Shown in pieces: positions 9,701 through 21,014 of a stretch of DNA of 64,000 nucleotides. Source of the DNA: Trema orientale (lineage: Eukaryota > Streptophyta > Magnoliopsida > Rosales > Cannabaceae); NCBI GenBank assembly GCA_002914845.1, contig JXTC01000058.1, positions 520,682-584,681 of the forward strand, given 5' to 3'. Within the stretch, counting starts at the first letter, position 1, and every line of letters begins with the position of its first letter. Both the position numbers and the translations under genes were made by a program. The notes beneath the pieces were generated by a model, which did no database searches, was not told the DNA's origin, and worked only from the letters and a program-made list of their open reading frames with translations.

Positions 9701-12700
9701 TTGTATTGGTTGACGTTTATTTTTGATTTTTACACAATTTTTCAAAGATTGTTTGATTAGCTAGATAGTGAAAATAGGGTGAGAAAAGAGAAGAAGAGAA
9801 AGAGAGGATAGAGGGAGAATTAGAGAGATATAAGAGAATCAATTGAGGCTGTGAGGGAACTTAGAGAGAGAAAGAGAACAATAGAGGGAGGAATTCTGAA
9901 TAATTTGTAATTCGTTCAATCATAGTTTTATGAAAATAATTCATACACCTGAGCCTAAGCCTAGATGAAATTTCAAACTATCAAGTGTAGGTTACCATGC
10001 ATTTAAAGCAACCAAACAAAGTAATGCAGAAGTGGCTACATTTCCATCCTAATCCTTTATTTGGAAATCCTGCTCCCTATGAAGGTGAAAGTCTTCTGTT
10101 GGTTATTGGCTCTAGGTAAATTGAATTCTCACGAGGTGCTTCAAAAGAGAAAACCCTTCATGGCATTATCTCCTGGGTGGTGTGTTCTTTGCGGTCAGAG
10201 CAATGAACGTCGGAATCACCTTTTTTTACAATGCCCTTTTGCAGCAGCGGTTTGGTCTCCCATTTGTTTTTAGAACTGGGAGTCTCATGGGTTTGGCATT
10301 CGGATTGCAGTAGTGTTCCTTTACATGTGGCTGGAATTAACAATAAAAAAGAAAGGAGGAAAAGGCTTTGGAACGTAGCAGTGCTAGCTATCTTTTGGTC
10401 TCTGTGGAAGGAAAGGAACAGTAGAATTTTTAATGACATTAGAGGGGATGTAGACTCTATCTGGGAAAGAGTTAAATACCTTGTAGCTTTGTGGGTGTAC
10501 GACACTAGATGTTTTAAGGATTTATCTTTTTCAGATCTTACTAGAGACTGGTCTAACTGGCTATAGTGTCTTGCTTTGCTTTCTTTCTTTTTAGATGATT
10601 CCTTATCATCTTGTTGTACCTCTTTTTTAGCAATAAATTTTCTACAAGTTTCCTATCAAAAAAAAAAAAAAAAATCAAAGTAATGGAATTCTTTCCAGTC
10701 CATTTAGTTCCACCTAGACCAAACATCACCTTAGGCTTATTTATAGATAGACAATTGTTGGCAAAATAAAACATGAATAGCAAACTAATGTTAAGAATTC
10801 AAAACATAACAAAATTATAGTCAGTCAAAATAAAATAAATCTTAATAATAGTTCTAGAAATACTAAAATACTCCTAAATTATTTAATATTGTTTACATCA
10901 GTAAATCTTCTGTTGTTTAATTTTGATAATATTTTAATGCTGCAAGTTCATATTATTTATTTTGGTCCCTCTTGTGTAAAGAGATTCATCTTGAAGCTTC
11001 AATTCTGTGGCTTTATTTTAGTGGAATTTTTGTCATGGAAAAAACTTTTAGGTGCGGGGTTCACATGTTGGTACATATCTCCCAACTTCTGGTATTTGGC
11101 ATCATACCCAACGATATCTTAAAAAAGGAGCCTCCAATGCAAGTACTATACATCACTTAGATTTTGATGCTCCGACGCGAGAACATGCTCATCAGCTACC
11201 TGATGATAAGGTAATCTCTATGTGCTTGTCTTGTAGATTTCTTTCAAGGTAGTTTATTTTGCAATTTCATTTCCCAATTACTACCATTTGCCTCAGTTAT
11301 GGTGTGCATGTGTGTTTTACTGCTGAGATGTTGGTTTTGTTTGTACATAAATATATGCTACTTTTGAAACTAGTTCATTTTTCAATAATCTACAGTGACA
11401 AGTTTTGAACCTCATCATTAGTAGGATTCTCAGTGGGTTTGTAATATGTACACAGATTTAGTCTTTCTAAGTTGCTGTAGATTGTGTGAATATGGTTCTT
11501 TGGTGCTCTTGTCTGGCTTCTAATTCTGGTACTGAAATAACGGATGAAGTGGTATGTGAAAGGTAAATTAAGGACTCTGGTACATAATTATTAAATTTTG
11601 GACTACAAAAGAAGTTTTAAAGCAAGGAAATTGCTGAATAGTTGTCTTTAACTGCCGGAAAAAAAAAATTCCTTGAAAAGTAGTGATTATTAGGTTTGTA
11701 AACACATATGTGATCCAATGTTCTGACCAAGAATCTTTTCGTGTTAATGATAAATTGTTAAACAGATTAGATGGAGGAGTAAGCTGAAAAGAGACCACAA
11801 GATGTTAGGGAATAGATTACGTAGATGTAAGCTTTTTGAAAGAATAATGGAGATAATGATTTACCAAAGCTTTGTCTGTGAACTGTGAAGTGCATTTAGG
11901 ACTACTTTAAGGATTTCTTTAGATTTTTTACAGTACAATGTCTGGGTGTGATTAGCATGATACTTTAATCTTCCTAAATATAGTATTTCAGTATTATTTA
12001 ATTAAACAACATTTAGTTGTACGTTGAAATGTAACCTAAAGGGGCTTGTGGCAGTTTTTTTTCTCGACTTTCAAATATTCAAGTCGTTTACGTTAAGTGT
12101 GTTCTTTTATATTTCCAATTGTGGGTTCCACATAAACAGAAACAAGATGAATCTCTTTTAGAAGATCTCTGGACTCTTTTGAGAGCTGGGAGACTTGAAG
12201 AGGCATGTAACCTTTGTAGATCTGCAGGACAGGTAAGCAGAGTTATGAAAATCCTGAAGTTGTAACCTTAATTATGTTTTGAGTTGCTCCTAATTTATAT
12301 AACAATTTGGCAGCCATGGAGAGCTGCAACTTTGTGCCCATTTGGGGGGCTGGACCAATTTCCTTCTGTTGAAGCTCTCTTAAAAAATGGGAAGGATAGA
12401 ACTTTACAAGCTATTGAACTAGAAAGTGGCATTGGTCACCAATGGCGTCTTTGGAAATGGGCTTCTTATTGTGCCTCAGAGGTAGGGTTCAAAGAATCCA
12501 ATTTTACAGATTTCTTGTCTACTAGAACAAGTTCACACACATGCTCAGTATTGAGTTGCCAACATATCTGTACATTTTTTTTTTGTTTGATATTGGGTCC
12601 TCTTGCTGAACCTACAATCGTTTGGAATGAGGAAACTCTAGCAAATTTCTTGGTAGGTCCCTATGATAAATTGAAACCCGAACCCCATGGGCCTGACCAA

Positions 12701-15700
12701 GAGGAATCCAATGAAAATTCATATTGGTAAACTGGGCATGCATTTTTCTGCAGAAGCTCTTCAAAACTATGCACTCAACTTTATTTTGGTTGTATATATG
12801 ATCTTTTTCCTAGGTTTGTGTGGTTCATTCTTTTCTCTATGTTGTATGTGGTGTACGCCTTTTAATTGGTGACTAATGAATGTGCTCCTGTCAACTTTTT
12901 GTGAATTAATGTAACTTTTCCTATGTACCTTTGAAGAAAATTGCTCATCAAGATGATGGGAAGTTTGAAGCAGCTGTATATGCAGCCCAATGTAGCAACT
13001 TGCAGCGCATGCTTCCTATTTGCACGGACTGGGAGGTATTTTCTTCCTATCTTTGCAGACTGATAGAAGTCAGTGGCTAGTGTCTTTTTCAAAGGTTCAT
13101 CTTTTAAGGATCTTGAACTATTAAGTTTAGTATTAGTTATCTGCTTCTAATATTTTGTTTATATGTTCTTATTTTTTTCTGAGTTTTTCTCTGTTTATTT
13201 TCAATTTATTACTACTACTTGTATCAGAAAAGAGTATTAAGTTAAATTATTCTCTCAAGAGATTATATTTCTGGCACAAACATCAGGACTCTTGTTTGTA
13301 TTGTGGATTTATTTATGTAAATTGATGAGTTTACTAATCATTATTTAGTTTGAATGAAAACTTTAGTGGGCTGATGAAAGTTCTAGAAACTTTTCCATAT
13401 GTTACTGTGATAAAGCCAATTGGTTGCTATGCATCAAATCTTGGCTCCATAACTTTTTTAGAAGGCTCTATTTGATATTTTGTTGCTTTTATGTAGCTGT
13501 TGTTACCAACACTTCTGGACTTTGTTTCCTCAACAACAGTATTAGACATCATTTTGATCCTTTGCTCTCTGCATATCTTGGTTTGTGATGCATTTTTTTT
13601 TTTTCAAAAAAGAAATGATAGATCGTTATAACTTATGGTGAATAGTTGTTTGTGTAGCATGTAGGATATAAAATTTTGTAGTTGAAAAAGTGTTCAACAA
13701 TATCACTAGAGCCAATCCAAATGTTTCTCCATTTTAAATGGTTAACTTATAAGAACATTTAATGACTTGGATGACCGTAAGTGTTATCTCAAGTATTTAT
13801 GAGATGTTTATTTGCATGTGGTTTGTTCCTCAGTTTCTGAAGTAGTTTACACCCGAAATTTTCTGTAGTCAGCGTGCTGGGCAATGGCAAAGTCATGGCT
13901 AGAAGTTCAGGTGGATTTGGAATTGGCTCATTTGCAACCAGGAAGCCTGGATCAATTTAGAAACTCTGGAGATGTGATTGATGGAAGTCCTGGACATAAT
14001 GACCATGTCTTTCAGCCTCCAAATGGACCAGAAAATTGGCCACACCAAGTTTTGAACCAGCAACCGCGACAACTTTCTGATCTTCTTCAGAAGCTTCATT
14101 CGGGGTACCCTGTTAATTTAGTCTTCAATACCTCTTTTCTCCTCTGTCAAGATGTACCTTACTAATTAAGCATCATTTAACCTGACTCAGGGAAATGGTT
14201 CATGAAAGTGTTACTCGAGCATGCAAGGAGCAGCAACGTCAAATTGAGGTGTATTAGTTTAGCTAGTTTTCCATTTGTTTTTTTCTTTTCTAGGATACCT
14301 TATCGGCAGCTTATCCTATACCACTATTTGTATTTTTCCTGTTTTTAAGAAGTTTTGTTTCTTATATGTACATATACATCTATAATTGTTTTCAATTCTT
14401 ATGTTAATCAAATTGTGGTTTGCTTAAAGAGAAGTGTGTTTTTGCTTAGAAAAATTATTTTGAATTCAAGTGGCGTTTTACCTTTTGTTGGAGTATTTTT
14501 TTTTCCCCTGAATATGTGCACGTAAATTAAAGTTTCCTTTGGTATAATATACTATTTAAGAAATGTTTTTTTTTCCCCTTTTTTTGGCAACGTTCTTTTT
14601 CCTTCGTAGTCTATCTCTCCCTTTGACTGACCTCTCTTGTCGCACCTCGTTTGACAGATGATTCTGATGTCAGGGGATATACCGCGTCTTCTGGACCTTA
14701 TATGGTCGTGGATAGCACCTTCAGAAGATGATCAGAGTGTATTCAGGTACTCTTATGTTAGTTGACATGCCCGGGTGCTAATTTATGTCTAAAAAAATGG
14801 TAAATTTTTATCTGGATTGTTCAACTTCTTTCGCATTGTGCAAGAGCATACACTTGTTGGTCTCATCCCTTCTTGCTGGGAAGCCATGTTAAATTAGACA
14901 GCTGAAAAGATGTCCAGCGTTGTATGCAAATATGTAACACCGTGAGTATATATGATTGCTGAAATTTATGTTTTCTAGGAGATTTTTTCTCCTCACTGCA
15001 TGTGTTGGTTCATGTGAAGTATTTTCTGTTTTGTGAAATTTTTAGGGAACAAATTTACTTATTCCTCATACATGCCTAAGAAACAAATCCTTTAGTCATT
15101 TTTCTAGTTGTTTAGAAGTAGTTTATTTGATGGCAATACTCTGTGTGTCAGGCCTCATGGAGATCCTCAAATGATTCGGTTTGGTGCACACTTGGTTCTC
15201 GTGCTTAGATACTTGCTTGATGATGAAATGAAGGATGCGTTTCAAGACAAAATTGTGAATGTCGGCGACCTCATCCTGCACATGTGAGTAGCTCCAGATC
15301 ATTCTCCTTAGGCAGTCTCCTTCAGAATTGATTCACATGATGCTGCAAAAAATTTAAATTTCCGACTGCAAGTTTAGGAGCCTACATAGTATGTGTTTTC
15401 TTGGTTAAATCCGACCAGTTGACTTAAACTTTGAATTCCTTTGTCATTAGAGATGTTGCGGCAACTTGACCTTGTTAACATCCTTGGTCCAGCGCTTAAA
15501 ATTTGTACTCTGTTTTTTGGCTTTCTTTTCTCTTTGGTGTATAAAGGAGCCTCTACAGTCAAATTTGTTTGCCTAGTTTTTGGAGGGTTATAAAGATAAT
15601 CTTATTAAGGAAAATGGACGATTTTTGTGTGCGTAAATTGCAACATACTATTTATCCTCTAATGCTTTTTTGTTTTCTTGGCCTTGTTTCTGTTATCATA

Positions 15701-18700
15701 TATTTGTTTAATTTTAGGATTAAATTTGAAGATTCTTTGTTTTCTGCTTAATCCAAGTGACACCCATGCCCTGCCTTTATAAACAAATCACTTATACATC
15801 GTTCTATATCTACACTTATTCTGAAAGAATAACTTCTAAAGTTAGAGTTATATGGCACATCTGGAGAGAATATCTCTCTCTTTTCAAAGAGCAAATCTAC
15901 TTATGACACTGTCAATGCTTCCATGTAGAGGTGTCTTTTGTATGAACCCTTAAACGAGCTCAATGGAGAGAAAAGGGTGGTTCTTCTGTCTTTTGCTGAA
16001 TTGATAGGCGTAATTAATTTAAGATCGATACTTGTGATCTATGATGAAAGTCAAGTTGGGATGCAATATTTTTCTTTATTCCTCATTAATATATACTTCA
16101 TTCTTCTGTCTTTTAGGTATGCCATGTTTCTATTTTCAAAGCAACATGAGGAGTTGGTGGGTATATATGCTTCTCAACTTGCACGTCACCGTTGTATTGA
16201 CCTGTTTGTGCACATGATGGAACTAAGGTTGAGCAGCAGGTAACTCTGACTATTTGGGTTATGTTTTCTTAAATATCATCTTCTGGTACCTGTTTCCTTT
16301 TTTGTTTGTAACTATGGAATTGAGATTCAACTTTAAATACATGATAAAATTTTACTTGGGATTTTAGATTGTATTATGTTGTTCCAGAGAAGGGCATTTA
16401 TTACATTCCTTTTAGAGGGAAGCAATACTTCATCTACAACTGCTGTAGGATAATATGAGAAAAGAAAGAGAATTGGTAGAATAACAGAGGGTAAATAGAA
16501 TTAAGACACAAACAGATGAATAGGTAGAAGAGCAATAGAGAATTAAGATAAGAACTCAGAGAGATAATCATAGAGAATTATAGAAGAAGAAACCTAATAA
16601 TTTAATCAATTCATTCATTTATCACACGCTGAAAGCAATAACATAGATGACCTATTTATAAGGCAGTTGGACACAACTAGGAAAGCAAATGAAAAGGGTA
16701 ATGAAAATAGGAAATACTCAAAATTAAAGTAACCTAATTATTAAATATCCTATGATGCTATTTCTTTTCACAAAAAAAAAAAAAAATCCTATGATGCTAA
16801 ATGTGTCCCGCATCAACAACTTTCTGATTTATGCTGTCCAGACGTCGTTATGATTGACTGAAAAGACAGTTACTAAAGAGCTAATTGAATAAATGTTTGT
16901 GCAGTAAGATTGGTCTTTTTTCCTTTGGCATATCGTACGACCTACATTTACTCTTTTACTTGTAAATGGCTCGGTTACTACATGAACCCAATTGAGACAC
17001 ACACAGTACAATGTCTAAGTCATACACCTTCAACCTTCCCCTAGTTTTCATCTTGCAAGGATATGTTTTTACATGCGCTGACATTTCTTATTCTATTTTG
17101 CCTCCCAAAGTGTGCATGTCAAATACAAGATCTTCCTTTCCGCAATGGAGTACTTGCCATTTTCTGCTGGGGACGACTCAAAAGGCAGCTTTGAAGAAAT
17201 AATTGAGAGGTACTTGTGTTTCTTCTTGAGCATACCTGACGTATAGGTAGGATGCAACTTAAGTGATTCATGTAGCCATTTAATCTACATAGTGATTTTA
17301 TTTGTGCCCATACATTTAAACAGGGTTTTATCAAGGTCTCGGGAAACCAAAGTTGGTACACATAACAAGTTATCAGATGTTGCAGAGCAGCATCGACTGC
17401 AGAGTCTTCAAAAAGCTATGGTTACCCAATGGCTTTGCTTTACCCCTCCTTCCACAATTACTAATGTCAAAGATGTTAGTACAAAATTACTTCTGCGAGC
17501 ATTGATACATAGGTAATCGATGTACTATGCTTTGAAGCTTTATGACAGGAATAGGATTCTGGAACATGAAGCCGCTTTCTGGCGAATTTGTTCTTTAGAT
17601 GTTAGTTAAAATATTATTTTGAACTTCTGAGAGTTATTTATTCTCTTTTTTAGACAATGAGTTATATACTTGCACAATTGTAAATTTGGAGTGGGCTTAA
17701 TGGTACGATGATTGGTTTTTGGCTAAATAAGATGATTGCACAATTACTTATCCTCTATTCTCTCTCAAATTATACTTTCTTACTGCATTTTTTCAGCTCT
17801 TACTTTTTGTTTGTTTAGTTTACTTGATGACATGAAATTTGACCCATATTTATATTTCTTTTCCTTGTAGCAACATATTGTTTAGGGAGTTTGCCCTGAT
17901 TTCCATGTGGAGGGTGCCTGCAATGCCGATTGGTGCCCATACATTACTTAGTTTTCTTGCTGAACCTTTGAAGCAACTATCAGAATCTTCTGATACCTTG
18001 GAGAATTATAATGCTTCTGAAAATCTGAAGGAGTTCCAGGACTGGGTATGCTTAAATTCTCTCTCTGACAGTTGATAGTTAAAAGTTGAAACATGTTAAT
18101 ATCTAATCTCATTCAAAATAGAGCAATCTGTCTCTCTCTTCCAGTTGCATTAACTTGATATATTTATACTTCTCTTATTTAAACTAGAGTGAATATTATT
18201 CCTGTGACGCAACATATCGCAATTGGCTCAAAATTGAAGTAGAGAATGCAGAGGTTTCTCCTCTTGAGCTGTCATTGGAGGAAAAACAAAGAGCCATTTT
18301 AGCCGCCAAAGAGACTCTGAATTCATCTCTCTTACTGCTATTGAGTAAGTTCAGTTACTTTCTCTATCTCTCTCTCTTTCCATCAATTGTATGCAAAAGG
18401 AGAACAGAAACCCTGAGAGGTGTCTGGATTGGCCACTTATCTCTCATCAAGTTTTGGCAGCTGGTGGATTTTGTTTTATCGTATGCAGACTCTTTTCTCA
18501 GAGCCTTTTGGGTTAAGATGTAAATGATTCATTTCATATTTTGTAGGAAAAGAAAATCCATGGTTAGTTTTTGCTGAAGATAATAACAATGAACTGGTGG
18601 AGCCAGTATTCCTCGAATTGCATGCCACTGCAATGCTCTGCCTTCCTTCTGGTGAATGTATGCATCCAGATGCCACTATATGCACTACATTAATGAGTGC

Positions 18701-21014
18701 CCTTTACTCTTCAGTGAGTGAGGAAATTGTGTCGTATCGGCAACTCGTGGTATGCTATTTCACCCCAAGCTTGCTTAGTATGAAAATTGATGAAAACATA
18801 GACTAAACGAGATGTATTAGAACCTAGACTCAATGATAAATGTTACAAGTATATTCTACTAATGCTATCAAGGTGCAAGCTGTCATTGATGAAATATAAG
18901 AATCCTTGCGTCTTTGCCAACCCAACTCTTTTTACACTTGGCTTTATCAGAAATTTCTTTGAACAGGTAAATGTTTCTATATCACCCGTGGACAGTTACT
19001 GCATTGAGGTAGTGCTTCGCTGCTTGGCAGTAGCAGGCGATGGTCTTGGACCACATGAACTAAATGATGGTGGTATTCTTGGTACCATCATGGTTGCTGG
19101 CTTCAAAGGTACGAAATTCTATTGAGGCTAGGTCATTTACTTAAAGTAACTTTCCAAATAGTTTGTTTTGTTAACCACCCCCAAATCTTATGTGCTTTTA
19201 ATGTGAATTGCAGTTGTTTTGTGAAGTTAAATAGATTGTCATATTAGAATAAATTCGTTCAAATTGAAATTTTGTGGGAACAAATTTAGTTATCTGGGCT
19301 TTTGTGTTTTATTCATAGCTGTGTTTTGGTGAACGCAATTCTTTGATTAGTTAATAGGCAAACATATGTTTTGCAAAAATGAAAAATGAGGAGTTGCTGT
19401 AGAGAGCATAAATATTATCTTCAGGAGAATGATAAGCGAATTTATTTTCTTATGCAGGTGAGCTTCCTCGATTTCAAACCGGGGTTACAATGGAGATTTC
19501 TCGACTAGATGCATGGTATTCTAGTAAAGGTGGTTCTTTAGAAGGCCCTGCAATGTACATCGTTCGAGGACTTTGCCGTAGGGTCTGTCTTCCAGAAGTC
19601 ATTCTTCGATCAATGCAGGTTTGCTACTTCACTGGGGAGTCTCTCATCTTTTAAGTATTTTCTTTAGACTACTAGACGTGATAAAGCAGAATTTCCCCCC
19701 CTACTTTTGGTTTGTTTAGATGATCTTTCATATTTCCGCATAACTTCTCTATTTTGCAATGAATATTTCGTTATATATGTAGGTGTCTGTTTCGCTTATG
19801 GAGTCGGGTGTCGTGCCTGAAAGCCATGATGAGTTGATTGAACTAGTTGCTAGCCCTGAAACAGGATTTCTTCATTTGTTTAGTCAGCAACAGTTGCAGG
19901 TAAGCTAATAACTAATAAATTTTAGCTTCTTCTTCTTCTTCTTTTTTTTTTTTTTTTTTTTTTTTGTACAGGAACAAGTTGCGATTCATTTGCTCAAGAC
20001 TTTAAGCATACCCTTGTTTAATTTGTAAAACCTTTTCTATCCTTCTGCATCTTTTTGTTGGATTGGGGTGGACTTTTTTTTCCCCCCTCTTCCGAGGAAC
20101 TTGTCATAATCAAAAATTGTGTTTTACTTTTGCTTTATATATATATATATATATATACACCGTAGTTTAAAATGTATGTGATGCATAGGATAAGATAAGA
20201 AATTAGAAAAAAGAATAGGTAGAAAAACAAGGGTGATAGAATTTTAGGCAGAAACAGGTGAACATGTAGAAAAGCAATAGAATTAGATCAAGAATTCACA
20301 GAGAAGAAGAACCATAAAAAGAGAAAACTCAATAATCACTCAATATTCATTCATCATAATCTGAAAAATTATTACATAGATAAGGCTATTTATGGATAGG
20401 CAATTAGACACAATTAGGCAACTAGACAAATTCTAGAAACTGATGAAAAGAGGAAACTTAAAATTAGTTACTCAAATTTAAAATAAATCTAATAATTAAA
20501 TAAAAACCTAAATAATAGTAGTAATAATAATATTCCTAAGGGGATGGCTACGGTAGGGGCGTCCCTACGTAGGGTCATGCCTTAATTATCGTTGGATGGG
20601 AATCTGTGGGAAATAACGGGAATCTGTGGAGAATCTATTTATATACAGATTCTCATCTAACGGTGAATAGACGGGGTCCTACGTAGGGGCGCCCCTACTG
20701 TAGACGCGCCCTATTCCTAAAATACTTGAAATACTTAAAATTGTTTGCTGAAAAAAATTGCATTTTCAGTCATGAACTGGCCTTGAAAGATTAGCAATTT
20801 TAAAAATATATAAAGTTGTAAGAATGAATATTCCTGAAACCTATTTTATTGGTTAAGGCTTGTTGCTAAGCTTCCTATTCTACTTCTTCCATGTTAATTC
20901 ATCTTTATCTGAATATGCTAATTTATTAGTTTCATTTGTCATGTGTAGGAATTTTTATTATTCGAGAGGGAATACTCGATAGCCCAAATGGAGCTTCAAG
21001 AAGAACTTGCTTGA
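6760..21014 (+). CDS. NUP107: Nuclear pore complex protein NUP107 (24 exons)
   Basis: NUP107 is a scaffold nucleoporin of the Y-shaped Nup107-160 complex of the nuclear pore. I reconstructed the exons as 6760-6839, 7274-7629, 7944-8013, 8339-8454, 9067-9098, 9254-9379, 11052-11210, 12140-12232, 12314-12481, 12937-13035, 13869-14104, 14191-14248, 14658-14746, 15152-15283, 16117-16239, 17111-17209, 17324-17512, 17871-18045, 18188-18344, 18547-18749, 18967-19108, 19458-19618, 19783-19899 and 20949-21014. They total 3246 nt, or 1081 aa plus stop, close to the Arabidopsis protein (about 1077 aa). Landmarks are MDVEMDASPRYFDPEDL at the start, then VRGSHVGTYLP, TQRYLKKGA, SAGQPWRAATLCPFGG, YAMFLFSKQHEELVGIYASQ and the C-terminal EFLLFEREYSIAQMELQEEL. 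The protein is predicted to be all alpha-helical with no transmembrane segment. All splice borders are GT-AG except the donor after exon 4, which reads GA (reported separately). The start ATG gives the conserved N-terminus. Confidence 0.95.
7588..7775 (+). repeat. 97-bp tandem duplication across the end of NUP107 exon 2
   Basis: The last part of exon 2 with its splice donor and the start of intron 2 is repeated with an offset of 97 bases. The stretch TTTACTTTTTTTGCATCTCT begins at about 7590 and again at about 7687, and CTATTCAAGGTGTTT with its GT donor occurs in both. The copies differ at few positions (for example TAAATTAG versus TGAATTAG), so the duplication is fairly recent. Using the first donor (7630) keeps the frame. 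Using the second would read into an in-frame TAA just after the first donor. Confidence 0.9.
8455..9066 (+). other. NUP107 intron 4 with apparent GA-AG borders
   Basis: Protein continuity (WYLYGKG joining TEDIPKELIL) and phase demand that exon 4 end at GGGAAAG (8454) and exon 5 start at 9067 with GGACTGAAG. The intron then begins GAAATAAG, not GT, while the acceptor is a normal TTGCAG. The only nearby GT (in TGTGGTACC) gives the wrong phase and an immediate stop. A one-base substitution or deletion relative to GTAATAAG/GTAAATAAG would explain it, as would a sequencing error. Confidence 0.75.
9745..10880. repeat. LTR-like interspersed repeat (member 1), split by a LINE
   Basis: This lies in intron 6 of NUP107. 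A purine-rich stretch with AGAGAGAAAGAGAA runs, then ATTCGTTCAATCAT, then CTTATTTATAGATAGACAATTG on the far side of the LINE, matches the order seen in two related repeats at 16.43-16.77 kb and 20.19-20.76 kb. The LINE (10027-10675) interrupts it. A join of the flanks across the LINE (CAACCAAACAAAGTAATGGAATT) resembles the sequence at 51560-51585. The exact ends are uncertain. Confidence 0.45.
10027..10675 (+). mobile_element. 5'-truncated LINE (non-LTR retrotransposon) with target-site duplication
   Basis: This carries the C-terminal end of a plant L1-type ORF2. The zinc-binding reverse-transcriptase region (zf-RVT) reads MKVKVFCWLLALGKLNSHEV ... CVLCGQSNERRNHLFLQCPF, with a Cys/His cluster. 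A +1/-1 frame break near 10250 follows, then the family-typical WSLWKERNSRIFNDI and a stop at 10564-10566. A poly-A tail (about 10658-10674) ends the element. A perfect 10-bp duplication, CAAAGTAATG, flanks it at 10017-10026 and 10676-10685. Only the last ~650 bp of a multi-kilobase element is present, which is typical of incomplete reverse transcription. It lies in sense orientation in NUP107 intron 6. Confidence 0.9.
16425..16775. repeat. LTR-like interspersed repeat (member 2) in NUP107 intron 15-16
   Basis: Blocks shared in order with the repeat at 20.19 kb include AGGATAA, ACAAACAGATGAATAGGTAG, AGAAGAGCAATAGA, the GAAGAAGAAACC region, ATTCATTCAT, ACATAGATGACCTATTTATA and GGCAGTTGGACACAACTAGG. 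No reading frame is present. The structure (purine-rich start, then the ATTTATA block) resembles an LTR or TRIM fragment. I found no flanking duplication. Confidence 0.6.
20138..20158. repeat. (TA)n microsatellite
   Basis: About ten TA dinucleotides lie in NUP107 intron 23. Confidence 0.9.
20185..20760. repeat. LTR-like interspersed repeat (member 3) in NUP107 intron 23, with nested MITE
   Basis: This is homologous, block by block, to 16425-16775. Shared blocks include GAAACAGGTGAACATGTAGA, AGAAGAAGAACC, ATTCATTCATCA, ACATAGATAAGGCTATTTAT and GGCAATTAGACACAATTAGG. It is interrupted near its 3' end by a 172-bp MITE. No reading frame is present. Confidence 0.6.
20540..20711. mobile_element. 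172-bp MITE with 9-bp target duplication (Mutator-like size)
   Basis: A perfect 9-bp direct repeat, TATTCCTAA, flanks it at 20531-20539 and 20712-20720. The ends are imperfect inverted repeats of about 34 bp. GGCTACGGTAGGGGCGTCCC on the left pairs with the reverse complement of the right-hand GGGGCGCCCCTACTGTAGAC. The interior continues the fold-back: CGTTGGATGGGAATCTGT pairs with ACAGATTCTCATCTAACGG. A 9-bp duplication points to the Mutator superfamily. It is GC-richer than its surroundings and has no coding capacity. Confidence 0.9.
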
